Assembly (NCBI GenBank): GCA_003956705.1
Contig: QZCP01000080.1
Coordinates: 1 to 64,000 of the forward strand
From: Brevipalpus yothersi
Lineage: Eukaryota > Arthropoda > Arachnida > Trombidiformes > Tenuipalpidae
DNA length: 64,000 nucleotides
Direction of reading: 5' to 3'
In this document: in pieces, positions 41,979-53,384 of the stretch
How the letters are laid out: each line of letters starts with the position of its first letter
How positions within the stretch are numbered: the stretch's first letter is position 1
The notes under the pieces: generated by a model
The model's input: the letters and a program-made list of their open reading frames with translations, nothing else
Database searches by the model: none
Told to the model about the DNA's origin: nothing
Position numbers and translations under genes: made by a program

Positions 41979-43478
41979 ATCGGTCACTCTCTTTCGTTCA
42001 CTCTCACTTTCTCTTTCTCATAGCTCTCTTCACGTCCTACTCACTGACCGGATCATGTAGGTGAATGGTTCAATTCTTCATGATAATAATAATAATAATA
42101 ATGATGAAGCTGCCTGATTGCTGTCTCATGGTAAATCAGAATGCATATATATATATATAAATGAAGAAGGGCGAGAAAGAAAGAATATCTTTCTGAGCAC
42201 GACCTTAGGGTCAGGTATGGACAGGTCATAACGTTGCGAAACGATATGAATGTATATGTATGTGAGTGTGTGTGTATGTATGGAAAAAAAATTGAGCGGG
42301 AACTTGAACTTAACATTCGTTCGAACGTTTGTCTGTACGCTGTATTATCATCAATATTCGATGATGGTGGAAGAATATTGGGACTATATCCCTACTAACG
42401 CTACTAACAATGTAAGAATTGTAAGAATGTGGATTTCATTAACTGTTCTACTTGTGATAATATTGAATTGAATTCAAATAATTTGTTTCATGATAAGAAA
42501 GAAAAAGTTTTGATTGATATAATAAGTTCATCATATTGCTTTCTCGTACTGATTTTTCATTTACATTCTCTATTTCTCTCTCTCACACACACACATATCA
42601 ATTCAACTGGAAGCACAATCAAAGCACGATGAGTATACATTGTGATGGGGAATGATAATTAGAAGAAGAAGAAGCAAAAAAGAAAACGGTACATTACCTT
42701 CACCCAAAGGTGTGGGAGTGATTCCAGTAACCACTACATAACGGCCACGTTCCTGCGGAGGAAGCACTTTGGGTGCTTTCATTGAGACTTTGGCCATAAA
42801 CGGGCCATGAAGTTCCAAACCATCGTCCGGAATTCCAGCCTGTCGAGCGATATCCGCAATCGGAAGACATGCATGAGCTTTAACAATTTCAATATCGCTG
42901 ATCAGGTAGAAAGATAGATACAGATGGAAAGAGAAAAAGAGAGAAAGATGGAAAGAGAAAGAGAGAAAGAGAGGAGAATATAAGTTTTTTTCAAGGCATG
43001 CAAATTTCTCCTCTAGATTAAGATTAGCGTTAGTATTGATGGCATTTTTTTTCATCAATGACCAAGTGATCATTAATAATGACAGAGAGCAGTAAGAAAT
43101 TTTGTTACACAGGTTAAAAAGTGAAGGATAGGAAAGTGGTGTTCAAGGATGAAGATGGAGAGATGAGAGGACACGAAAGTTGGGGAATATACATCTTTCT
43201 TGAGTAGAAGAAGAGGAGGAAGAAAAAGTTGACCAAAAAAGAGACAGAGAAAAGGAACCCAAAAATTATCACCTTGGCACTGGTGTGACTCGCTTTAGAC
43301 GCATCATTGTGAATATGGAAAATGAACTTGACGGATGAGGAGAACAATAAGAAGTGATATTATTATTATTATCGTTGGTGGGATAAAATGAGAATCGGTG
43401 CGCAGCACTAATCCTTGTCCTTAGCAACTTAAGAGCATTGATAAGATGAGTTAAAAAAATGCAACTAGACAGAAACAT
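34656..43478 (-). CDS. MTHFD1L: Formate-tetrahydrofolate ligase, monofunctional, probably mitochondrial
   Basis: ATP-dependent ligation of formate to THF, making 10-formyl-THF (the reverse reaction releases mitochondrial formate). Fourteen exons on the minus strand: 43478-43273, 42897-42698, 38857-38747, 38567-38502, 38130-38012, 36907-36677, 36601-36421, 36352-36206, 36124-35943, 35813-35517, 35240-35160, 35086-35002, 34923-34841, 34745-34656. Phases close exactly to 692 aa. Residues 1-68 are Arg/Ser-rich and amphipathic with almost no acids (MFLSSCIFLTHLINALKLLR), as in a mitochondrial presequence. Ligase begins at VPSDIEIV; P-loop TPLGEGKST spans residues 131-139; CGPFANIAHG, TEAGFGAD and VVAINKFSTDTD are intact; the end is ETGEIVGLF. 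No dehydrogenase/cyclohydrolase domain precedes it. Upstream in-frame ATGs (43580, 43535) exist but would add an acidic stretch. Confidence 0.94.
35365..35434. repeat. 14-base minisatellite
   Basis: About five tandem copies of GAACGAAGAGAGAG in intron 10 of the formate-THF ligase gene, blending into GA/AAAG-rich sequence. Confidence 0.9.
39109..39153. repeat. (CT)n then (CTTT)n microsatellite
   Basis: CT units passing into about eight CTTT units in ligase intron 2. Confidence 0.9.
39467..39505. repeat. (GA)n microsatellite
   Basis: About 19 units in ligase intron 2. Confidence 0.94.
41870..41978. repeat. GA-rich imperfect repeat
   Basis: Interrupted GA/GAAA units ending in (GA)n at about 41947-41978, ligase intron 2. 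Confidence 0.85.
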
Positions 43479-43644
43479 GAACACAATTAACGCCCCAGCG
43501 ATACTGATTAAATCGGAATCACTAGGAACAGTCATTATAAGACGAGTGCCTGTGGATGATGATGATGATAATGAATACATATTTACACACACTTTCGGTT
43601 GATAGCCCCTACACCCAAAAAAAATACTGATAATATGTGTTCAC

Positions 43645-43672
43645 CACAGACACAGACACAGACACAGACACA
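43645..43672. repeat. (CACAGA)n hexamer repeat
   Basis: Four to five CACAGA units in the divergent promoter region upstream of the ligase gene. Confidence 0.9.
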
Positions 43673-43896
43673 ATCACAGTGAAAGACACTTAAAATCGGG
43701 AATCACAATCAACTGATCATGAACACTTTAAACATGATCGCGCTCAGCCACACACGCTTATTGTGAAATAAAATTCGCTTTCAACATGTTTAAAAATTTT
43801 CTCTCTCAAAGTGATGAAAATTTTTTTTTCATTGAAAGTTTCTATAGTTTCAATGTCCGTCACTAGGGGTCACTGGTAGACATAACGTATTTTATG

Positions 43897-43907
43897 ACGC
43901 ATGCGCA
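43897..43907. promoter_or_regulatory. NRF-1-like palindromic element
   Basis: ACGCATGCGCA is near the animal NRF-1 consensus (YGCGCAYGCGCR). CpG-bearing 11-mers are scarce in this AT-rich DNA. NRF-1 often controls nuclear genes for mitochondrial proteins, which fits the ligase promoter. The match is by eye only. Confidence 0.35.
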
Positions 43908-44227
43908 TTGAGAAGCCACTTGTTTCGTTGAGTAACTCAACTCAACTTGAGTTGAGAAAAGCCGAAAAAAAGTCAAAAGTTTCGTTCGATAAGGACTTTG
44001 ATATTTTTTTGATGAAGCTGATGATTTTGATTGATTTTTTTATTTTTAATTAATTGTGCTTAGATTTGTATACAATTTTAGGGCTTTTTGGGGTGAATTT
44101 ATTGTGGGCATTGAGATTGAGATTATTCATCGTCATTGTTGTCGAGGGAGTGATCAGTTATTGAGTGTGTGTGTTGATATTATTATCATTACAGTGGTTA
44201 ATTTGAATCAGTTTAATTGACATAGAT

Positions 44228-46653
44228 ATGGATAGTAAGACAAAATCTGCCACCAATAAATCGCCATCAACACCTCTCACATCTTCTACAAAGCCTAGAA
44301 TCACTTCATCAACATCCATTACGGCTAGAGGTAAGACAGCCACCAGTTCATCTTCAACCACTCCTTCATCCACCACTACAATCCGCTCCAATTCAACTGC
44401 TAAATCTGTGACCAAAACCGTGCCAATCAAGACACCAGTAAGACTGACAACAGCTAAAAATGTTGCCAAATCGGGGGATAAGATGAATGGTAATTCTAGT
44501 GGTACTGCCAAAAATATTACTCGTTCTGGTGTCGGTCAAAATGGCAATCAATCTCGAGCTACCACTGCAACAAGTAAAATTAACTCTACCATCACAACTA
44601 AGCGTCCACCTGTGGGCAAAATAGATCCACCCCCGAGCTCAGGCGCTGGCTCAGAATTAAAAAATTCTTCATGGTCTTCTCGAAGTGTCGCTTTTCGCAA
44701 TCGAGGGGCATCATTGATCATTGCTCAAAAAGCATCATCTGCCAGCATAGGTGGTCTCACTACATTCACATCATCATCACCCGCACCGTACACACACAGT
44801 CCAATTGGCTATATCGATCTGATTACTAATAGTGTCCAATCAAGTGCCACCAATTCAAATTATTTGGATCAATATTCAAGTCTGATTAGTCAATCATCGG
44901 TATCACAAGATATGCCTCACAAAGGTAAAAGTGGTCAAGTTATAAACAACAACAAAAACACTGTTGCAGGTGGTGATTCCTACAACAGTAATCCACCAAT
45001 TATTTCAAGTCAGAACGGTGCCAATACAGGTAATTCAATTCCCACCGATATGGTATACGGTATGCCTCCAGTAAAAAGAGCTTACAGTTACAAAGCTGAT
45101 CTAGAAGATTTGTGCCAAAAAAATGCTCTCCCAAGACCCATATTTAAGCTTCTTAATTTCAACAAAAAGCCACATGAGCCAATCACCTGGGTAGCTAAGG
45201 TCAAGATTGAAGGGATTGGTGATTTTTCCTCTTATCCAATCGCCTGTCCACAGCCAACTGATGCGGAAGAGGAATGTTCTAAAGTGGCCTTAAGAAAATT
45301 AAGGGAAACAATTTTCGCCTATGCACCAAGTCAAGCTCCTGAGCGTGGTGGCTTCACTGACTCCGAATTACTTGGTCAAATAATGCAGGTAAGTAATTCA
45401 TATCATCTTACATCTCTTTTATAATCACTTTATCTCTCATTTATCTCTTCAATTTTAATAATTTAAACCCATTTTTTCCATTAGCTTCTCACCCAGGATC
45501 AATATCACTCTCTCAAAGCTCGCACCATCCCCGAGTTATATATGAAGGAATTTAATGTCAAGATACCGACTGATTGGCTGGAACGGATTCGTTGCTTCAG
45601 CGAAGAGATTGATATTGATGAGTAAGTTGTCTATCGATTCCCATCTTCATACTTTGCTCTTTCTCTCTTTTTTTTCTTCGAAAATATGGCTGACTTTTAG
45701 GCTGAACTATGAGATGTTACTCACTTACATGTACATTTTCTTCATCTTATCCTTTTCCTTTGTACCAGGCAAGAATTCTCTAACGATAAGATTGTGATAT
45801 TGCGTTTACCATCACCTTCGAAGAAGAAGATATCGCCAAAGAGTTGCAGCGAACCGATTCCAATCAAATCTAACCAATCACCGTCGTCTGATAAGGAAAA
45901 TAATACTCATAATAATCAAAGTGATCAATGCTCTCCTCCATCTCCACCGTCTCCGGGAATTCTTGAACTTCTACTTGAAACACTCTCACTGGCTGAGCAG
46001 CCTCTACCAGAAAATGATGAAGGCCTAGAAGTTATCGTCTCAAAGATCGTGAATACAAAAATTGTTTTCCTGCGACTTGTTGAACACAATGTTAGTATGA
46101 TTTTAATCGTGTTAACTTGCTCTATTTTTTTCTCACACATCAATCTCATTGTGCCTATCTCTCTATTCCATCAATTCAGAATGAATACGTTGATCTGGTG
46201 GACCGTATTTATCAGCATTATACCAAAAACCCCAATCCTATTGAAAGAATTTCCATTGGAAGCATGTATGCTGGAGTATTTCCTGAATACGAGACCAGCT
46301 TGCGACTTCAAGCCATCAGAGAATTACCGAATGACATCACTCTCTGTTTATCGATTGACATAGGAGGTTTCGAACAAGTCCCGGTTAAAGCACTCCACTC
46401 AATTGATCCCGAATTTATGCGGCTCCCATATCAGGCTATCCCAGTGCAGATGAAAGATCTCATCGAATATCATGAAGATGAAAGAGCCACTGAGATTCTA
46501 ACCGAAATTGTTGAGAAATGTGTTCATCAGATTGTTGTTGCTGTACCTCATACCAGGGAACGACCAGTACAAGTTACTCTTTACGATGTTAATGAAGAAG
46601 AAGATCGGGACCTCAATCAAGTCGTTCTTGAGAAGCTCAAGCAACTACAATGA
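44228..46653 (+). CDS. TDRD7: Tudor-domain protein, TDRD7-like (dsRBD-like + LOTUS-like + extended Tudor)
   Basis: Probable RNA-granule protein; TDRD7 relatives scaffold germ granules and bind dimethyl-arginine partners. Exons 44228-45388, 45485-45621, 45769-46090 and 46180-46653 join in phase to 697 aa. Residues 1-280 are a Ser/Thr/Asn-rich disordered region. About 286-362 resembles a dsRNA-binding fold (YKADLEDLCQKNALPRP, then EEECSKVALRKL). About 377-450 has a LOTUS/OST-HTH pattern (LLGQIM, LYMKEFNVKIPTDWLERI, then IVILRL). A Ser/Pro linker follows, then an extended Tudor at about 510-635 ending DPEFMRLPYQAIPVQM. The usual DYG of the Tudor core is DIGG (600-603), so the aromatic cage looks incomplete. 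Family assignment is tentative: a Tudor protein is likely, the exact TDRD member less so. Confidence 0.75.
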
Positions 46654-48145
46654 TGCTTTATACTAATCAAAAAACTCTACTTGTAATCTCTCTCCTCTAC
46701 TCAAACAAAGCTGGTTAACGAAAAAATTGATTGATTCATGGACAAATGACTCTAATCAACTATATATATATCATGATTAAACTCATGACTTTATTCCTCT
46801 ATTTGATTCATTTTTCCACATTTTTTTGATCACATTTATCAACTAGTTACATTCTTATTACTCATAATCAACTCTCTCAAATCTCGGCCTAACCTTCATT
46901 CAGTACAGTATTTCCTTTTGCCAAGATCGGATCATTCTCTTTGCTACCCTTTCGCTTACCTTGACAGATGGATTATGAGTAAGAGCACTAGATGTTGCAC
47001 TCAGCTTGCAAACAACTTTATTTTAGCTGCTATTCTTTTCATTTTCACTCAATCAAGTCATCGAGCACTCTACATTCAGCTTCTGGAAAAAATGAAAAGA
47101 ATCAGAACGATATCGTATCAAATTCCCTTTTCATCAATGAATTCAACTATTCAAATGATAGAGACATCGCACATGTATTCAAGATTGGCTCTCTAAAATT
47201 GTAAGGAATGACGAATAATGTTCTTTCAGGCCGCCGATTTTTTCTTACTTACCGAAATGCAGACATCGTGTTGGCCTGAGGTGAATCAAACTTAAGTTGC
47301 ATGATAAATTCGATAGAAGGATAAATGTGGCTCATCGAATTGACGGTCCCAGCTTTAAGCCAAAATTTAACTTCAGAACAAGATCAGAATTACAGCTAGT
47401 CATTTTCCCTGATGTGAAAAAAATTCAACCTGAATAATTAGTTTGAATCAATTGGAACCTTGATCAAATTGCTGAAATATATAACCTGTCTAGCTGCTTT
47501 CGAATTTAAGGGTGAAGAGGAAAATTTCGATTATTCGAAGAATCAGTATATGCTTTTGCTGTTTAGTGTTCATTCAGAATTCACCATTTTTTGACTGGAC
47601 TTCTTACTAATCCAACTGATATTTGCAAAATCCATTACATTTTCTCAAAAATCTTCCAAAAAATTTTCATCACAATATCTCACCCTTTACATCCTCTGTG
47701 ACGTGCATCCAATAGATCAATTTTACGTTGATTGTGTTCTTCTCATCCATTCATTCAACTTCCATCAGTGAGCCGTGTACATAGTAATTTTGCAGGTCAA
47801 CCACAGGACACTAGTCCCTTAATTGGATAATTTGTGTGCCATCAGCATCACACGCCAAGTTCATTGATCACAACAAGTGCAAGTAGCAACATCTCTCATT
47901 CAGTAGTTCATCCAATAGCTCTTTGGATATCAAGTCCAGAGAATTCAAAGCGGCCATTCATGGGAAAAAATTCTGACATTTGATTGCTCGAACTTTTCGA
48001 TTCCAATTGTTTGGATAGCCTGCTGATTGATTGTGAATTTCCATGTGAAAACCTGATATATTCGTCCCAAAAGACTCCTTCAAGTGTTCTGGCCAATCTC
48101 ATCAGACTTCAGGATCTTTGCCTTCACAAAAGATTCACGAGATCA

Positions 48146-48189
<44 letters not shown>

Positions 48190-48991
48190 CTGGATTCATT
48201 CACGTCACGGGAATTTTCTTTCTCATCATGATAATGATGCTGGAAACATCGACGATATATTGATGGTATATTGCCATTGCTATCCGTAAAATATCTCAAG
48301 AGCATCGCGTTCAGATGAAATAGAAGGACCAAAGTGGAGGATAAATAAAGTGGAAGAACGAGAGAGGCAACAATTTGATTGGATATATACATATATTGCC
48401 ACCCTTTACATCAGTATTCTTTCTCTTTCTTTTTCTCTTTCTATCTCTCTCTCTCTCTCTCTCACTGTCCAGGCCATCTCACTATATATGTAGATATATC
48501 TGTTTGGGGTTTTCTGGTGTGAGTCCGACGTCCTTTGATTGATAATTGCATTCACAATCTAGCAACGGATTTTCCTGGAAAATAATCTGCAGGGAAGACT
48601 GCATCATCACCATAATTTGTTGCCACTTTATTTTTGATTCTTAAATATATACTGTATATACTGTATATTCCATTCATCTTCTCTTCATCAACTGGTTTGG
48701 CTGTTGGCTTCGTAAATGGTCAGATCAGAACTTGTTTGCCGCTAACTTTTTTTCATCATCATATACTTTTCTCTCTCTCGCTCTCATCTCGTGGTGAAAT
48801 CAAACTTCTCCCTCGACAACAAAATTTTCTTACTCCTTAAATTGTTCCATCAGCATCGTCACTGTTCTCAGTTCACATTTGTCCCATCAACCACATAGAT
48901 AGACACATTTAGGATCGAGAAATCCTAGTAGCATAATTTGGAAGAGAAAAATTTTACCGTGTGCAAACCCATCAACCCACCCTGTGCTAAT
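46654..48991. other. Intergenic, no gene seen
   Basis: About 2.3 kb with a (CT)n tract at 48148-48187 and smaller CT-rich runs near 48420-48470. The open frames are short, non-conserved in appearance and consistent with chance. Confidence 0.5.
48148..48187. repeat. (CT)n microsatellite
   Basis: About 20 units in intergenic DNA. Confidence 0.95.
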
Positions 48992-51900
48992 ATGTTGAAC
49001 AAATGTAAGTTTATTGGACGCTATTTGATGTCATCGAATTTGCTCGATGAATAGTGTCGAAATCCAGTGTTTGACCACATTGATGTTATTTGTGTATGTG
49101 AATAGAAGCTTATGTGATCTTTTTTTCTCTTCGTTATTGTTTTTCCAGTAATCACTTTCGCTTGTGTAACATTGATATTTTTCATCGTCACTGTCGATGG
49201 TCAGTCTCGTCAGGGTCGTCGAGTGGCCAAACAGTTACCACCATGTCATTGGAAGCAGATCGATGACTGTATAAAGCCAACATTCTACTTCAGTCATAGA
49301 CCTAATACCACTGGTTTGGCTTTAAATCGACGAGAACATGCTCTTCTCTGTAGGTGAGTCAAAGTTTCGAATTCTTTTCATACAAACTATCGAATTTAGA
49401 TGAGATGAGTTCCAAAGATTCTTTGGTGGATATTCTATTGAGGCATAGGCAATATTTCGGTTTTTTGACTGAGGAAGAGTTTCAAATTGATAGTCTCATG
49501 AGTCTAGTCTCAATCGATTGAATGCATTTTATTCAGTGAAAAATTTCTAGATTCTGAGAGTGAATTTGTTTGATCATGGCGAAATTTCTCTCCGTACTTT
49601 TCAAGATCTTAAGCTCAACATTTGAATTAAATTGATTTGATTTGAATTTATTTAAAATAAGTTTTTTGTCACTCTTACTTGATCTCATTTTTTCCAATCA
49701 GATGAGCTGTTTTGATTTATTAGCGAACGAGTTTAATTTTGGACAAGTTCAAGATCACTTCAGGGTTAAGAGTAAGCAACCCACTTCGAGAGGGCTAAGA
49801 AGATTTTCTTATCTATGAATAAAATCAGATGAAAACTATCAATTCAGTCCGAAAATTAGTGTCTGAATTATCACCTTGATAGTCAGCTAAAAAGTCGACT
49901 GATTAAGTCACTGCTAACGAGAATCATTAAGAAAAAAAAATGATTTCTCTTTGATTGATAATGTGTATACATTGCCTTTTGGCATAAGAAGAGCAATGAT
50001 TACCATATTTTGCCAGAGAAAAGCCTTCAAGATGATCACAAGAGCCTAATTTTAGACCATTTTTTCTATTCACCACATTTGCTGACCAATGGGTCCAATT
50101 CATTAAGCTTAATCGTTGGGTATCATTATTTTTCAAGGATCTTTTTTTCGAGGGTAGCTGAAATTGTTATCTGTCATGACTTTGTTGGTATTTTCCGTTG
50201 ATCAAATCTATCGTAATTCATGAGAAAAGATTTCATCTTGAGGTGGAAAAAAACTTGTTTCCACATGAAAATAAGAGAGCAAATTTTTCCGACTTCGAGG
50301 TGATCAAGAACATCAAGTTGACGCACAAGATTGCTTTGGGACAAACCCCGAGTCCCCTTTGATGGAAAACAAGACTAGATTCAAACCCAAAAGAAAACAA
50401 ATCAAATCTAATACTATATTAAAAGGAAATGACCGGCTAATTTTCAAAATCTTGGGGCTTCCACACACACACATAGTATTAATGTTTTTCCACGATAATT
50501 CTTTCGAGCAGTCATAATAATGTCACCAAAATGTCAAGATTCTGCAATTGTCTATTCAAGATCTTTAGATTGAAAAGATTAGATTTAAAAACATGTTCAT
50601 GAAAATCCATGGACATTGTGTTAATATTGTTGAAAACCATCAGTTTGAAATTTTACCAAGGATCGAAAATTCTCTCTCTCTTTATTACGGAAAGATCATA
50701 GGTAATTCTTTTCTCGTTTGAGTTCAGGTAAAATTTTTATGGGACTTGAGGTTTGAGAATGTGTGATTGAGTGAATCAATTGCCTGCTCTTAATCATTCC
50801 GATTGAATCGAATGACATTCTTCTTGCCAATTGATCATTATTAATATGATTTATTTTATGAATATTTTCCCAGGACAATAAAGAATGTTACATCTTGTGT
50901 CGAAGACTTCTTCCAACGTTGTGGAACACAATTTTCTCAAGAGATGTCCGTTCTAATCAATGAAGTGTACACAAATAATGTCAAGCCATTCTGTCGAAAT
51001 GGTGACCAAAAGAACAGTAAGTTGATCATATCGCTCAAAATGAAAGGAAACAGTTCTCTCATGAGCTCTTTCAAATATGCAATGAGTCCATCATTATGAG
51101 ACAATTAACCCTGCAGATCATTATCTGGTTAACACTAGATTGCGAGTGAGAAATTTTTTTTCACTCCTCATTCATTCATACATTCATTAAGCTTAGGCGA
51201 TCCTCTTGCAATGATTCACATGATCCAAAAGTTGTAAGTGAATATCAATTCCACTGAAGCTGGTAGACATATTGCAATAACCAGAACCTCTCGAAGCGTT
51301 TTTCAGTGATTCCATTTCATCGGATGAACTTGAACATGAAAGTTTATCTGATCATCTTTTCTCTCTCTCTATATTTCACACTCGCTAACCTCAGGCTGAT
51401 TGAGTGCTCGAAAATACATGTACATGTATAAGATGGAAAATCTATCATTCAGGCTTATGCGATAGCCTTTGATCATCTGATAGTGACCGAGGAGGAGAAT
51501 ATTGGAATTTTAGCGGTGTAATCTGTAGTAATTAGAGGAATTTTTTTCATATCAATATCTGCAGACTAATCGATCACTTTCCCTCTTTCACTGACAATGA
51601 ACATTATATATCAACTTTCTCTTTTCGTTATCTTCCTAATCTACTAGATTATCTTGAACATGCCCGATGCATGAACAAAGTGAAAATATCACCAACATTC
51701 AAGAAAAAGTGTGTAAGCAAATTCCAGGCCACTCTTGAAAGTATGAGCGATCGGGAAGACTATGCTGATCGTGTTGGTGTCGGCTGTTGTGGTTTCAAGG
51801 TTTTCTCAGATTGTGCCCAGGGGTAAGTTGATCGAATGACAAATGATATCAATCGATAATGAATGATGATAATAATGTTTGATCATCCTCACTCATCTGA

Positions 51901-52379
51901 TTTTGATTTGATTACAGAATGATTGGTGAACAATGTCCACCGCCAGATGCTTCAGGTCGAGCATTCGTTGATTATATGAATGCAATCACAGGAGGTGAGT
52001 AGTGAAGAAAATATATACTTTTTTTATAAATGTACGATTTCGAGAAAAATTAGGCCATGAACTTGATTCAAAGTGCTCCGAGTACATGACACATTGACTT
52101 GAATATTTTTATAAAAATATATAAATATATTTTGTTCAGACATTATCAATGATCTGATGATATCATATCGTTATTTAACAACTTTTGACACTTTTCATTT
52201 CTATTTTTCGACAAAAAAAAGGTGTACCCGAATATGTTTGCCGGGCCAAAAAGTATGATGTGGACTCGAAATATTGCCAAAAAGTATTGCCAACCGTTCG
52301 AAGACGACCCAAAGGAAGAAACAGTGATAATGTATTCAGCAAATATTTTTCACTTTTCTATCCCAATATTGGCTTCTAA
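48992..52379 (+). CDS. Secreted 14-cysteine protein, 27-kDa hemolymph-protein (DUF1397)-like
   Basis: Exons 48992-49004, 49149-49353, 50874-51016, 51648-51822, 51918-51994 and 52222-52379 join in phase to 256 aa. The first coding exon is only 13 bases (MLNK plus one base); with exon 2 it forms a signal peptide (MLNKLITFACVTLIFFIVTV, cleavage near VDG|QS). The mature part has 14 cysteines by my count, in motifs CHWKQIDDC, EDFFQRC, VGCCGFKVFSDC and AKKYDVDSKYC, a spacing typical of arthropod hemolymph/secreted proteins with paired helices; DUF1397 is my best guess, a DUF19-like fold the alternative. The function of those families is not established. A poly(A) signal follows at 52469. Start choice rests on the clean signal peptide. 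Confidence 0.8.
50693..50732 (+). repeat. Diverged dispersed repeat, short copy C
   Basis: GATCATAGGTAATTCTTTTC followed by GAGTTCAGGTAAAAT matches the left half of copy B; lies in intron 2 of the 14-cysteine protein gene. Confidence 0.45.
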
Positions 52380-52405
52380 TCATCATGTACACATACATAC
52401 GCACC

Positions 52406-52406
<1 letters not shown>

Positions 52407-52432
<26 letters not shown>
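52407..52432. repeat. (CT)n microsatellite in a 3' UTR
   Basis: Thirteen units between the stop codon and the poly(A) signal of the 14-cysteine protein gene, so probably transcribed into mature mRNA. Confidence 0.9.
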
Positions 52433-52436
<4 letters not shown>

Positions 52437-52468
52437 TCATATTATTATTACTAATTTTATTGATACCG

Positions 52469-52474
52469 AATAAA
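52469..52474 (+). terminator. Poly(A) signal of the 14-cysteine protein gene
   Basis: AATAAA on the coding strand, 90 bases after the stop codon. Confidence 0.6.
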
Positions 52475-53384
52475 AGAAGAAAAAATTTTCCATAAAAAGT
52501 GATACCCCAATAATTGAGACGCAATTTTTTTCCAATCGAATTGAGATGAAAAGAAAAACTATACTCAAAACTTAACGGTAATACTTGATAATATCGACAA
52601 ATTATCTCCCAAAATCACACACATTTGGCAGCATATTTTCTTTACCTAATTTTATATCATTTTATACTTGACGTCAATTATCAGTCATCATCATAATCAT
52701 ACATGGAATATTATTCATCGTAATCATCACCATTATCATCCATCGATAAAAAAGAGAGAGGGAGAGAAAGTGAAATTCCAATGATGATGGTGATTCCATG
52801 AGAGCAAAACTTTCAACTGATGAATCATTTTTCATCATCTCTTTCATATAATGATGAAATAGATTTCCATTTTTTCGGTAAGTTTTTTTTTTCGAGAGGG
52901 AAAAAATTTCTTCCCCCCCCCAAAATACAACTGCTGCCATCTATACAACTATGCCTCTCCCTCACATGTCAACAGTGGCGACACCAGAGGTCATGAGTGT
53001 TCCTGCACATGAGCACACTTATTGCGTTGACCTTTGCTGAATGAAGAAGAAGAAGAAGAACAATTTTTTCAAGTGCGATCATACTTGTTTGAGTCATTAA
53101 TTTCCGGTGAATTTGGTGGAATTATAAGTAATCTAATTGTATTATCATAACATTCGTTCGAGTCGATAAAGTAGGAAAATTAATTAATTGTTAAAAGGTA
53201 TGTGTGTGTTTGTTTAATGGGTACAAGGGTTTTGCCTGTGGCTGGGAGAACATTCTCCATGTGCCACCCCATCGGTGTTACCCTACTTCTTTCTGTTTCA
53301 CTTGTGTGCTTGTGTCCTTGTGTTGCATTTTTATACTAACCTAATGAATGTGTATTGTTGTTCATTTCATTTTTCACCTCTAGA
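52475..53384. other. Spacer and 5' leader of cytochrome c
   Basis: Apart from a GA-rich patch near 52755-52770 and a poly-C run near 52913-52921, this contains the probable cytochrome c leader intron: donor AAAAG|GTATGT at 53198 and acceptor CACCTCTAG ending at 53383, two bases before the start codon. Confidence 0.55.

Larger units (their letters stand above)
38858..42697 (-). other. MTHFD1L: Large intron 2 of the formate-THF ligase gene
   Basis: 3.8 kb intron splitting the P-loop codon Gly136, with donor GTAATG and acceptor TTCCGCAG. It contains (CTTT)n at about 39119-39153, (GA)n at 39467-39505 and GA-rich sequence at about 41870-41978. No nested gene is supported. Confidence 0.8.
43479..44227. 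promoter_or_regulatory. Divergent promoter region of the ligase and Tudor genes
   Basis: The 749 bases separate two divergently transcribed start codons. They hold a CACAGA hexamer run near 43645-43672, several poly-T stretches, and a GACGCATGCGCATT element at 43896-43909 resembling an NRF-1 site (see separate entry). No TATA box is obvious near either start. Confidence 0.6.

Noticed and set aside
43479..43592. N-terminal extension of the ligase to upstream in-frame ATGs (43580, 43535) containing a membrane-like segment
   Set aside because: The extension adds acidic residues (SDSDL) before the presequence-like region; MFLSS at 43478 gives a better mitochondrial leader. Not excluded without cDNA.
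44158..44511. Hydrophobic minus-strand frame opposite the Tudor gene start
   Set aside because: Antisense of the Ser/Thr-rich coding exon; composition is a mirror artefact.
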